Source: an uncultured Actinomycetes bacterium
GTDB taxonomy: Bacteria > Actinomycetota > Actinomycetes > Nanopelagicales > Nanopelagicaceae
Assembly (NCBI GenBank): GCA_903897475.1
Contig: CAIUBS010000088.1
Location: forward strand, 1 to 7,374
Length of the DNA: 7,374 nt
Direction of reading: 5' to 3'
Under the pieces are notes generated by a model that worked only from the letters and a program-made list of their open reading frames with translations, did not search any database and had not been told where the DNA came from. The position numbers and the translations under genes are program-made. Shown one piece after another: positions 1 to 5,112 of the stretch; within the stretch, counting starts at the first letter, position 1; every line of letters starts with the position of its first letter.

Positions 1-522
1 ACTGGGTTGATAAAAGCTAATGTGCCTTCAAGACTTTCTTTTGCAACAAGCAGTTTGGCTGATTCTAGAGTTATTTTAGATACACCTGGTGCTGAAAAAT
101 TGGTAGGACAAGGCGATGGATTATTTTTACCAATGGGGGCTAGTAAGCCAGTTCGAATTCAGGGCGCTTACATTTCAGAACGAGAAATTGAAGCGGTTGT
201 AAATCATGTTAAATCTCAACTACAACCAGTTTATAGAATTGATATAAATGCTCCAATTAAATCTAGTGTTGTAACAGATGATGTTGGTGATGATTTGGAT
301 TTATTACTACAAGCAATTCAGTTGGTGGTCTCAACACAATTTGGATCAACTTCAATGTTGCAACGTAAGTTAAGAGTAGGTTTTGCAAAAGCTGGAAGGC
401 TTATGGATTTAATGGAAAGCCGTGGAATTGTCGGACCCACTGAAGGCTCAAAGGCTAGGGCGGTATTAATTAACGCAGAGCAAATGCCAGAGGTCCTAGA
501 GTCGATTCGAGGGAATACTTAG
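1..522 (+). CDS. ftsK: DNA translocase FtsK, C-terminal part (5' end outside the window)
   Basis: Only the last 173 residues are present; the frame is open at base 1 and ends at TAG 520-522. FtsK is a septum-anchored hexameric ATPase that pumps chromosomal DNA through the closing septum and activates dimer resolution. The fragment starts in the end of the RecA-like motor: GLIKANVPSR, then FATSSLADSRVILD and the run AEKLVGQGDGLFLPMG, all hallmarks of the FtsK motor. After a short linker, residues about 95-157 form the winged-helix gamma domain that reads polar KOPS-type sequences: DLDLLLQAIQLV, then STSMLQRKLRVGFAKAGRLMD, then GIVGPTEGSKAR. The protein ends soon after gamma, as usual for the family. 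The TTG at 7 is an internal codon, not the start. No disruption is visible. Confidence 0.97.
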   Translation, partial: TGLIKANVPSRLSFATSSLADSRVILDTPGAEKLVGQGDGLFLPMGASKPVRIQGAYISEREIEAVVNHVKSQLQPVYRIDINAPIKSSVVTDDVGDDLDLLLQAIQLVVSTQFGSTSMLQRKLRVGFAKAGRLMDLMESRGIVGPTEGSKARAVLINAEQMPEVLESIRGNT

Positions 523-660
523 AAAACGAAGGGTGAAAAGATGGGTGAAAAAGTGTCGCCCCAAATTTGAGCACAGGTCCTCAGATTATCCGACTCAAAA
601 AATATTTCTAATTTATCGAATTGGTTCTATCATTAGCCATCCCCAAAAGAAGGTATGGCT

Positions 661-1383
661 ATGGAAGAAAAGTCCGCGCTCAAGATAGCGGTTGAAGCCT
701 CTGGGATGTCTATTGAAAAAATTTCCGATAAGACAAATATTAGAATTGCAGTAATTGAAGATTTGCTAAATAACTCTGTTGAGGTTTGTGGCGGAATTGC
801 ATACGCCAGAGGACACATCAGATCGATCGCAAAAGTTTTAAAGGCTGATGCAGATTTATTGGTTTCAGCAATCGAAGCTGCTCAAACTGGTGACAAGAAA
901 CTCATTATTGATCAGTTAGCTGAAAATAATGTTGCGGATAAGAAAAAAGAAAAAAAGAAAATAAGATTTGGCACATTAGCCTCAATTTCAGCTGCAGCTC
1001 TTAGTATTGGATTTATCGCCCAAATAGCCATTAACAATGTTTCAGCGGTTAATGACTCATTAGTTGTCTCCTCTTCTGAAAACTCAACTTTGCAGAAAAG
1101 TGAAACATCTGCAATCCGAGCTAGTGGTGTTAATTTGGTTCTAACTGGAGTTTTTGGAAATAGTTGGGTTGGGTTATCAAATGCCAATGGTGATCAAATC
1201 TTTAATGGTCAGATTTATGCTGGACAATCTCAAACTTTTAGTGACCCTCAATTAATCAAAGCAGTTATTGGAAATGCAGGTGCCATTAAATTAGAGTTAA
1301 ATGGAGCAGATCTTGGAATAGCTGGTAGTGATGGGCAGGTTGTCAGGTTGGATTTTGGCACAAATGGCCTATCACAGTCCTAA
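661..1383 (+). CDS. RodZ-like membrane protein: N-terminal HTH, one TM segment, DUF4115 domain
   Basis: The protein has about 240 residues with the three-part plan of RodZ-like proteins. Residues about 5-75 form an HTH_25 domain (ALKIAVEASGMSIEKISDKT, then the characteristic GGIAYARGHIRSIAKVL). A lysine-rich juxtamembrane stretch (about 94-102) is followed by one hydrophobic segment (about 105-124). A periplasm-side linker leads to a DUF4115-type beta domain (about 157-235: SWVGLSNANGD, AGQSQTF, IGNAGAIKLELNG). RodZ links MreB and the elongation machinery in rods; in actinobacteria the exact role is less clear, so cell-shape or wall function is inferred. Start choice: ATG 655 lies one base after AGAAGG (648-653), too close, whereas ATG 661 has the ideal 7-base spacing, so 661 is preferred. 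A possible -10 (TATCAT, 628-633) lies upstream without a good -35. The codons at 951-957 form an A AAA AAG heptamer (see findings). Confidence 0.88.
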   Translation: MEEKSALKIAVEASGMSIEKISDKTNIRIAVIEDLLNNSVEVCGGIAYARGHIRSIAKVLKADADLLVSAIEAAQTGDKKLIIDQLAENNVADKKKEKKKIRFGTLASISAAALSIGFIAQIAINNVSAVNDSLVVSSSENSTLQKSETSAIRASGVNLVLTGVFGNSWVGLSNANGDQIFNGQIYAGQSQTFSDPQLIKAVIGNAGAIKLELNGADLGIAGSDGQVVRLDFGTNGLSQS

Positions 1384-1404
1384 ATAGAAGTTAATTAAAT
1401 TTGC

Positions 1405-1420
1405 GCGCTATCCTTAGCGC
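1405..1420 (+). promoter_or_regulatory. Perfect inverted repeat before rimO, covering a possible -10 element
   Basis: GCGCTA-TCCT-TAGCGC is a perfect 6-4-6 inverted repeat ending three bases before the GTG start of rimO. Inside it, TATCCT (1409-1414) fits the actinobacterial -10 pattern TANNNT and lies nine bases before the GTG. There is no Shine-Dalgarno sequence, so rimO could be read from a leaderless or near-leaderless mRNA started here. The repeat could be an operator over the -10, or an RNA hairpin blocking or ending transcription from the RodZ-like gene; no T-run follows, which argues against a terminator. I could find no good -35. The repeat is seen directly; its function is inference. 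Confidence 0.4.
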
Positions 1421-1423
1421 ATC

Positions 1424-2836
1424 GTGAATTCAAAACTTGTAACAGAAAAATCACCAAGAACTGTCGCATTGGTGACGTTAGGGTGTGCCCGAAATGAAAC
1501 AGATTCTGAAGAGTTAGCTGGCAGATTGGCTGCAGATGGCTGGAGGTTGGTTGATGATCCAACACAAGCTGAGATTGCAGTAATTAATACTTGTGGATTT
1601 ATTGAAAGTGCGAAAAAAGATTCAATTGATGCTTTAATGCAAGCGCATTCACTTAAGGGTAATGGAGTTACAAAAGCTGTAGTAGCAGTTGGGTGTATGG
1701 CTGAGCGGTATGGAAATGAATTAGCCTCAGCACTTCCTGAAGCTGATGCGATATTAGGTTTTGATGATTATCAGGAGATTTCTGCAAGACTTTCCACAAT
1801 TATCGATGGTGGAAAAATTTCAGCCCACACCCCAAAAGATCGAAGAACGCTTTTACCTATTGCCCCTAGTCAGCGAGCTGAGCAGAAAGCAAAGGATAAT
1901 TTAAAAGATATTTCACCGATCGGCACAGTTCTTAGAAAGCGTCTAGATAAGGCTGCGATAGCGCCACTTAAAATTGCTAGCGGCTGTGATCGTAGGTGCT
2001 CATTTTGTGCCATTCCATACTTTAGAGGCTCATTTGTTTCCCGATCTCCAAATGAGATTATTGAAGAAGCAAAGTGGTTAGCTGATAATGGTGTTTCTGA
2101 ATTGTATTTAGTAAGTGAAAATACCACCTCATATGGAAAAGATTTTGGTGATTTAAAATTAATGGAAAAACTATTGCCACAGTTATCGAATATTGAGGCA
2201 ATAAAAAGAATTCGTCTGTCCTATCTGCAACCAGCTGAGGTGCGGCCATCTTTGCTGCAAGCGATGGTTTCAGTGGATAAAGTCGTTCCGTACTTTGATC
2301 TATCCTTTCAGCACGCTAATGGCGACTTACTTAGGAGAATGCGTAGATTTGGTGATGGAGAAAAGTTTTTACACTTAATTTCACAAATTCGAGCCCTATC
2401 TCCAGAGGCAGGAATTAGATCTAATTTCATCGTTGGCTTTCCTGGTGAAAGTGATGCGCAGTTTATAGATTTAATTGAGTTTTTATCTCAAGCCCAGCTA
2501 GATGCAATCGGAGTTTTTGGTTATTCGGATGAGGATAAAACTGAAGGAATAGGTCTAGATAATAAGGTAGCTTCTGAAGTTATTGGTGAGCGGGTAGCTG
2601 AATTATCAACACTAGTTGATGAGTTAATTACTCAACGTGCTGAGGCAAGAATTGGTCAGATGGTTACAGTACTTATAGAAGATGAAGCTGAGCAAGAAGG
2701 TAGGTCAGATCATCAAGGTCCAGATGTTGATGGCTCTACCTTTGTAAAATCTAGAAATAAATACCGAGCAGGTGAGTATGTTCAGGCTGTAGTTAGCGAT
2801 GTATCAGGTGTTGATTTGATTGCACAAGTAATATGA
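1424..2836 (+). CDS. rimO: Ribosomal protein S12 methylthiotransferase RimO
   Basis: This 470-residue radical-SAM enzyme adds a methylthio group to the beta carbon of a conserved aspartate of ribosomal protein S12, using two 4Fe-4S clusters. The N-terminal MTTase (UPF0004) domain carries the auxiliary-cluster cysteines C21 (LGCARNETDSEELAGRL), C57 (INTCGFI) and C91 (VGCMAE). The radical-SAM core has C188-x3-C192-x2-C195 in SGCDRRCSFCAIPYFRG, followed by FDLSFQHAN and FIVGFPGE. A TRAM domain closes the protein (about 405-470). The LGCARNxxDSEE and CxxxCSFCAIP-xxRG signatures favour RimO over MiaB, whose N-terminus reads YGCQMN. All six cluster cysteines are intact and the length is normal for the family. 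GTG 1424 lacks a Shine-Dalgarno, but no better in-frame start precedes the first motif. The stop overlaps the pgsA start as ATGA, implying coupled translation. Confidence 0.96.
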   Translation: MNSKLVTEKSPRTVALVTLGCARNETDSEELAGRLAADGWRLVDDPTQAEIAVINTCGFIESAKKDSIDALMQAHSLKGNGVTKAVVAVGCMAERYGNELASALPEADAILGFDDYQEISARLSTIIDGGKISAHTPKDRRTLLPIAPSQRAEQKAKDNLKDISPIGTVLRKRLDKAAIAPLKIASGCDRRCSFCAIPYFRGSFVSRSPNEIIEEAKWLADNGVSELYLVSENTTSYGKDFGDLKLMEKLLPQLSNIEAIKRIRLSYLQPAEVRPSLLQAMVSVDKVVPYFDLSFQHANGDLLRRMRRFGDGEKFLHLISQIRALSPEAGIRSNFIVGFPGESDAQFIDLIEFLSQAQLDAIGVFGYSDEDKTEGIGLDNKVASEVIGERVAELSTLVDELITQRAEARIGQMVTVLIEDEAEQEGRSDHQGPDVDGSTFVKSRNKYRAGEYVQAVVSDVSGVDLIAQVI

Positions 2837-3375
2837 AAAAAATAGATCGCCCAAATCTACCCAATTCACTTACTATTTTCCGAGTTCTTGCCTTGCCAGT
2901 TTGTGCTTATGCGCTTTTTAAAAATAATGGAAAAGATCCAGATTGGCGCATAATTGCATTTGTCCTATTTTTTATTGTCGGATTAAGTGATATTTTAGAT
3001 GGCAAAATTGCTCGTGATCGTAACCAAATAACTGAGCTAGGCAAGTTACTAGATCCAATAGCTGATAAGGCTATGTTGGCAACGGCAACAATCGGTGCCT
3101 CGATTTTAGGAATGCTACCTTGGTGGATAACTATAGTTTTTTTGACACGAGAGATTGCCGTGACAATTCTTAGATTAGCGGTATTAAAAAGGGGAGTTAT
3201 TGCAGCTAGTCGAGGTGGAAAATTAAAGAGCTTCTTTCAAAGCTTTGGCGTTGGATTTTATATTCTACCTCTACCAACCTATCTATACACACCACGTGAT
3301 ATTTTTATGGCGATAGCAGTCCTATTGACTGTAACTACAGGCGTTGATTATTTTAGAAAGGCGCTTAAAAAGTGA
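2833..3375 (+). CDS. pgsA: CDP-diacylglycerol--glycerol-3-phosphate 3-phosphatidyltransferase
   Basis: This integral membrane enzyme of 180 residues belongs to the CDP-alcohol phosphatidyltransferase family. It joins CDP-diacylglycerol and glycerol-3-phosphate into phosphatidylglycerophosphate, precursor of phosphatidylglycerol and cardiolipin. The complete metal-binding signature is present: D53-x2-D56-G57-x2-A60-R61, then G70-x3-D74-x3-D78 (SDILDGKIARD, ELGKLLDPIADK). PNLPNSLTIFRVL at the N-terminus is typical of PgsA. Hydrophobic stretches at about 16-28, 40-52, 80-95, 98-116 and 155-170 fit a multi-pass protein. The start overlaps the rimO stop (ATGA) and the stop overlaps the cinA start (GTGA), so it sits inside one co-transcribed string. 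Actinobacteria often have several family members with different acceptor alcohols, so the exact substrate is slightly less certain than the family. Confidence 0.92.
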   Translation: MKKIDRPNLPNSLTIFRVLALPVCAYALFKNNGKDPDWRIIAFVLFFIVGLSDILDGKIARDRNQITELGKLLDPIADKAMLATATIGASILGMLPWWITIVFLTREIAVTILRLAVLKRGVIAASRGGKLKSFFQSFGVGFYILPLPTYLYTPRDIFMAIAVLLTVTTGVDYFRKALKK

Positions 3376-3848
3376 GCACGGATAATCTAGCAAAAAAAGT
3401 AGTTAATAAACTTAAAAAATTAGATAAAAGTTTGTCGGTGGCAGAATCAATCACAGCTGGTGGTATTGCCAATTCAATTACCCAAGTACCAGGAGCCTCT
3501 AAAGTCTTCTTTGGTGGAATAATCGCTTATAGCGATGATAGTAAGGTTTCAGAATTAGCAATAAGCAAATCTGATATCAAAAAATTTACATCTGTCTCTG
3601 AGCAAGTTGCAATTGAAATGGCTAAAAATGTTCGGAAAAAATTTAAGACCGATTTTGCAATCTCGACCACCGGGGTAGCTGGTCCAGGTAAGGCCTATGG
3701 GCAAAAAGCTGGCACGGTATGGATTGGTATTTCCACTCAAAAGCAGACATTTGCAGTCTCACTTTTACTATCGGGGGATCGAGAAATGATTCGCCACGCG
3801 ACAATTACCAGCGCTTTAGCAGCCTTAGAGCGTATTCTTAAGCCGTGA
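3372..3848 (+). CDS. cinA: CinA C-terminal-domain protein (nicotinamide-nucleotide amidohydrolase, PncC type)
   Basis: The 158-residue protein consists of the CinA C-terminal domain alone, without the N-terminal molybdopterin-binding-like (COG1058) half found in full-length CinA. This stand-alone form is the PncC type, which deamidates nicotinamide mononucleotide to nicotinic acid mononucleotide in pyridine-nucleotide salvage. Conserved blocks are VAESITAGGIANSITQVPGAS (about residues 23-43, with the serine expected at the active site), FFGGIIAYSDDSK (47-58), and the glycine-rich STTGVAGPG (98-106). GTVWIG (114-119) and LSGDREMIRHA (133-143) follow. GTG 3372 overlaps the pgsA stop by four bases, and the stop overlaps the clgR start by four bases, so translation is probably coupled on both sides. 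The old link of this family to competence is not implied here. Confidence 0.92.
   Translation: MSTDNLAKKVVNKLKKLDKSLSVAESITAGGIANSITQVPGASKVFFGGIIAYSDDSKVSELAISKSDIKKFTSVSEQVAIEMAKNVRKKFKTDFAISTTGVAGPGKAYGQKAGTVWIGISTQKQTFAVSLLLSGDREMIRHATITSALAALERILKP
3833..3838 (+). promoter_or_regulatory. Possible -10 element of an internal, leaderless clgR promoter
   Basis: TATTCT inside the end of cinA fits TANNNT and is followed by exactly six bases and then the clgR GTG at 3845, the geometry expected when transcription starts at the start codon. The same six-base distance occurs at miaB and recX in this window. No convincing -35 is visible, and the motif is short enough to occur by chance. clgR could equally be expressed only by read-through from the overlapping upstream genes. 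Confidence 0.3.
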
Positions 3849-4129
3849 TACTTCTACGCACCCATATCGGAAGCGCCCTTCGTGCTGCCCGAATTGAACA
3901 GGGTAGGACCTTACGCGATGTTGCAAAGTGCGCTCGCGTATCTCTTGGTTATCTCTCTGAGGTAGAGCGTGGTCACAAAGAAGCCTCAAGTGAGTTGCTC
4001 AATTCAATTTGCTCAGCTCTTGATCTATCTCTTTCCACAATCTTGGTTGATGTTGCCACTGTGGTTAAAACCCACGAATCCCCAGTATTGACTATCTCAA
4101 CTTTGCAAGTGGTAGAGACCGCAGCTTAA
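3845..4129 (+). CDS. clgR: ClgR-type XRE-family transcriptional regulator of Clp/Lon protease genes
   Basis: This 94-residue, single-domain DNA-binding protein closely matches the actinobacterial ClgR pattern. LLRTHIGSALRAARIEQGRT leads into a helix-turn-helix (about residues 22-45), with VSLGYLSEVERGHKEASSE and ICSALDLSLS as the most diagnostic parts. In Streptomyces, corynebacteria and mycobacteria ClgR activates clpP/clpC, lon and other proteostasis genes under envelope or protein stress. The protein ends in two alanines (VVETAA); in Streptomyces a C-terminal alanine pair makes ClgR a Clp substrate, so similar self-limiting turnover is plausible here. GTG 3845 overlaps the cinA stop (GTGA). 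To the eye its codons are richer in G and C at third positions than those of rimO or cinA. The position after pgsA and cinA matches other actinobacteria. Confidence 0.92.
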   Translation: MILLRTHIGSALRAARIEQGRTLRDVAKCARVSLGYLSEVERGHKEASSELLNSICSALDLSLSTILVDVATVVKTHESPVLTISTLQVVETAA

Positions 4130-4130
4130 G

Positions 4131-4670
4131 TTGTCTGCCCAGCCGGCGTTTGCACCATACGCCCGCCAAACCGCAACAAGTAATAAGTCTCGTACAGCTA
4201 TATTTGCTGGCGCCAAAGCTGTAATTACTGAGGTTGGAAATTATCAATCTAATATTGCAGATATTGCTCTACGTGCTCAAGTCTCAAAGGCAACTATTTA
4301 TAATCAATTTGCCGATAAAGCGGAGATGATGGAATCTCTAGTTGAGTCAGAGGTTGAAAGATTAGTCGAACTTGGCTTATCAGCTTCATCCAGACAGGAA
4401 GCGCTTTATCTATTATCAACATCAATTTCTCAAGATTTAGCATTGCGTAAACTGGTAGAAACCGATCCAACAGATATTGCTAAATTGGTAACAATTTCCT
4501 CCCATCCAACCTGGGTAGTAGCGCACAAGGGAATTGCTAAGATTTTTGGTGGTGATGCAGCAGCTTGCGGTGTTGTCCTACGTTGGTTAATTGGTCAGAT
4601 AGCATCCCCGATAACGCAAGAAGAGTCACTGGCTCAATCTAAACGCCTAGCAAACACCCTATTTCAATAG
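4131..4670 (+). CDS. TetR/AcrR-family transcriptional regulator
   Basis: The protein has 179 residues. Residues about 20-68 form a TetR-type DNA-binding domain: RTAIFAGAKAVITEVG, then helix-turn-helix NIADIALRAQVSKATIYNQF and ADKAEMMESLV, where the family has Y-x-H/Q-F-x-x-K. The rest is helical and variable, as expected for a ligand-binding and dimerisation domain, so neither ligand nor targets can be named. An unstructured-looking N-terminus of about 18 residues precedes the domain. The TTG at 4131 is the only plausible start: it lies one base after the clgR stop, an in-frame TAG at 4113 closes the frame upstream, and no other start codon occurs before the DNA-binding domain. It is thus almost certainly co-transcribed with clgR. 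In Mycobacterium tuberculosis the gene after clgR is the PspA homologue, so this neighbour differs. Confidence 0.88.
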   Translation: MSAQPAFAPYARQTATSNKSRTAIFAGAKAVITEVGNYQSNIADIALRAQVSKATIYNQFADKAEMMESLVESEVERLVELGLSASSRQEALYLLSTSISQDLALRKLVETDPTDIAKLVTISSHPTWVVAHKGIAKIFGGDAAACGVVLRWLIGQIASPITQEESLAQSKRLANTLFQ

Positions 4671-4690
4671 GTCTGTTGATAGGTTTTTTT
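4658..4690 (+). terminator. Probable Rho-independent terminator at the end of the clgR-TetR unit
   Basis: CCTAT (4658-4662) and CAA (4665-4667) can pair with TTGATAGG (4676-4683), skipping a two-base TT bulge. This gives eight pairs with an eight-base loop, directly followed by seven T (4684-4690). The stem overlaps the TetR stop codon. The same CCTAT can instead pair with a nearer ATAGG (4667-4671) in a compact four-base-loop hairpin, which lies farther from the T-run. The stem is AT-rich and not strong, but hairpin plus T7 right at a gene end is good support. Confidence 0.6.
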
Positions 4691-4717
4691 AAGTTACGCC
4701 ACTTTTGAATTTCTAAC

Positions 4718-4909
4718 ATGCGCATCTCAGAGCTTCGTAATCGACTAGCCTCCTATTTTCCAGATCCTGATACTTATGCCAGGGATATCATCCATAGCGA
4801 ATTAGGCGGGATAAGTGTTAATGCTGCGATTGATCTGGGGATGGAGCCAGATGAGATTTGGAAGGCGGTAGTCAGACATAACCCTACGATGCCACCTCAA
4901 TACAGATAG
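4718..4909 (+). CDS. DUF3046 family small protein
   Basis: This is a 63-residue protein of the actinobacterial DUF3046 family. The family pattern is visible: MRISELRNRLASYF at the start, YARDIIHSELGG in the middle, and the repeat-like NAAIDLGMEPDEIWKAV followed by a short tail. No function is known to me. It is soluble-looking, with no signal or membrane segment, and small enough to be a protein-binding module. It is a conserved neighbour directly upstream of recA in many actinobacteria, including M. tuberculosis (Rv2738c). Here the LexA box lies after its stop, so it is outside the LexA-controlled transcript. It sits 47 bases after the TetR stop, behind the probable terminator, so it needs its own promoter; I see no clear -10 or Shine-Dalgarno before ATG 4718. 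Confidence 0.87.
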   Translation: MRISELRNRLASYFPDPDTYARDIIHSELGGISVNAAIDLGMEPDEIWKAVVRHNPTMPPQYR

Positions 4910-4937
4910 CGGCGTGTCCTAGCCGATATTTACCCCT

Positions 4938-4959
4938 TCGAACAGTTGTTCGATACAAT
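4938..4959 (+). promoter_or_regulatory. recA promoter with perfect LexA (SOS) box
   Basis: TCGAACAGTTGTTCGA (4938-4953) is a perfect match to the actinobacterial/Gram-positive SOS operator TCGAAC-N4-GTTCGA. It abuts TACAAT (4954-4959), a five-of-six match to the -10 consensus. A weak -35 (TTTACC at 4929-4934 or TTACCC at 4930-4935) lies 18-19 bases upstream, so the operator fills the spacer and bound LexA would block RNA polymerase. Transcription should start near 4966. This directly predicts DNA-damage induction of recA, and of recX by read-through. Confidence 0.9.
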
Positions 4960-4965
4960 TATCCT

Positions 4966-5112
4966 GCCCAACCAGAGCGGTTCCACAGTTCCGCTGGCAC
5001 CTTATGCCAGCCGTTAGTGAGATTCCGTACCTTCTGGACCGAACAATATGACCTCGCTTTTGAAAATTACTTTTCAATAGCTGGTCAAGGAGAAGAAAGG
5101 AAATAAATCACT
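4966..5112 (+). promoter_or_regulatory. Long structured 5' leader of recA mRNA
   Basis: If transcription starts about seven bases after TACAAT, the leader is about 147 bases, unusual beside the otherwise tightly packed genes. It can fold AGCGG (4976-4980) with CCGCT (4991-4995), or, exclusively of that, GCTGGCA (4993-4999) with TGCCAGC (5005-5011) around a five-base loop. A third hairpin pairs TTGAAAA (5060-5066) with TTTTCAA (5071-5077), extended by GCT/AGC across one T-T mismatch. The ribosome site is probably GAAAGGA (5095-5101), eleven bases before ATG; the stronger AAGGAG (5087-5092) is 20 bases away, rather far. Two short frames overlap by ATGA (5004-5051 and 5048-5080). A regulatory role is inference; the transcription start needs mapping. 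Confidence 0.4.

Noticed and set aside
566..599. TTTGAG/CTCAAA inverted repeat as an ftsK terminator
   Set aside because: The stem is only six pairs with a 22-base loop and is followed by A-rich sequence rather than a T-run on the transcript strand.
912..1187. Open reverse-strand frames opposite real genes (also 1870-2127, 6029-6229, 6263-6598)
   Set aside because: Their translations show no domain or family pattern, they have no supported start signals, and the opposite-strand genes are clearly real, so they are shadows of coding constraint.
3791..3801. TCGCcacGCGA as a ClgR operator upstream of clgR
   Set aside because: ClgR sites, as I recall them, have CGC and GCG separated by five bases; here the gap is three, and the site lies in conserved cinA coding sequence.
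4910..4925. CGGC/GCCG hairpin after DUF3046 as a terminator
   Set aside because: Only four base pairs with an eight-base loop and no T-run.
5040..5053. A second LexA site (CGAACA) in the recA leader
   Set aside because: Only one half-site is present; no GTTCG partner lies at the proper distance.
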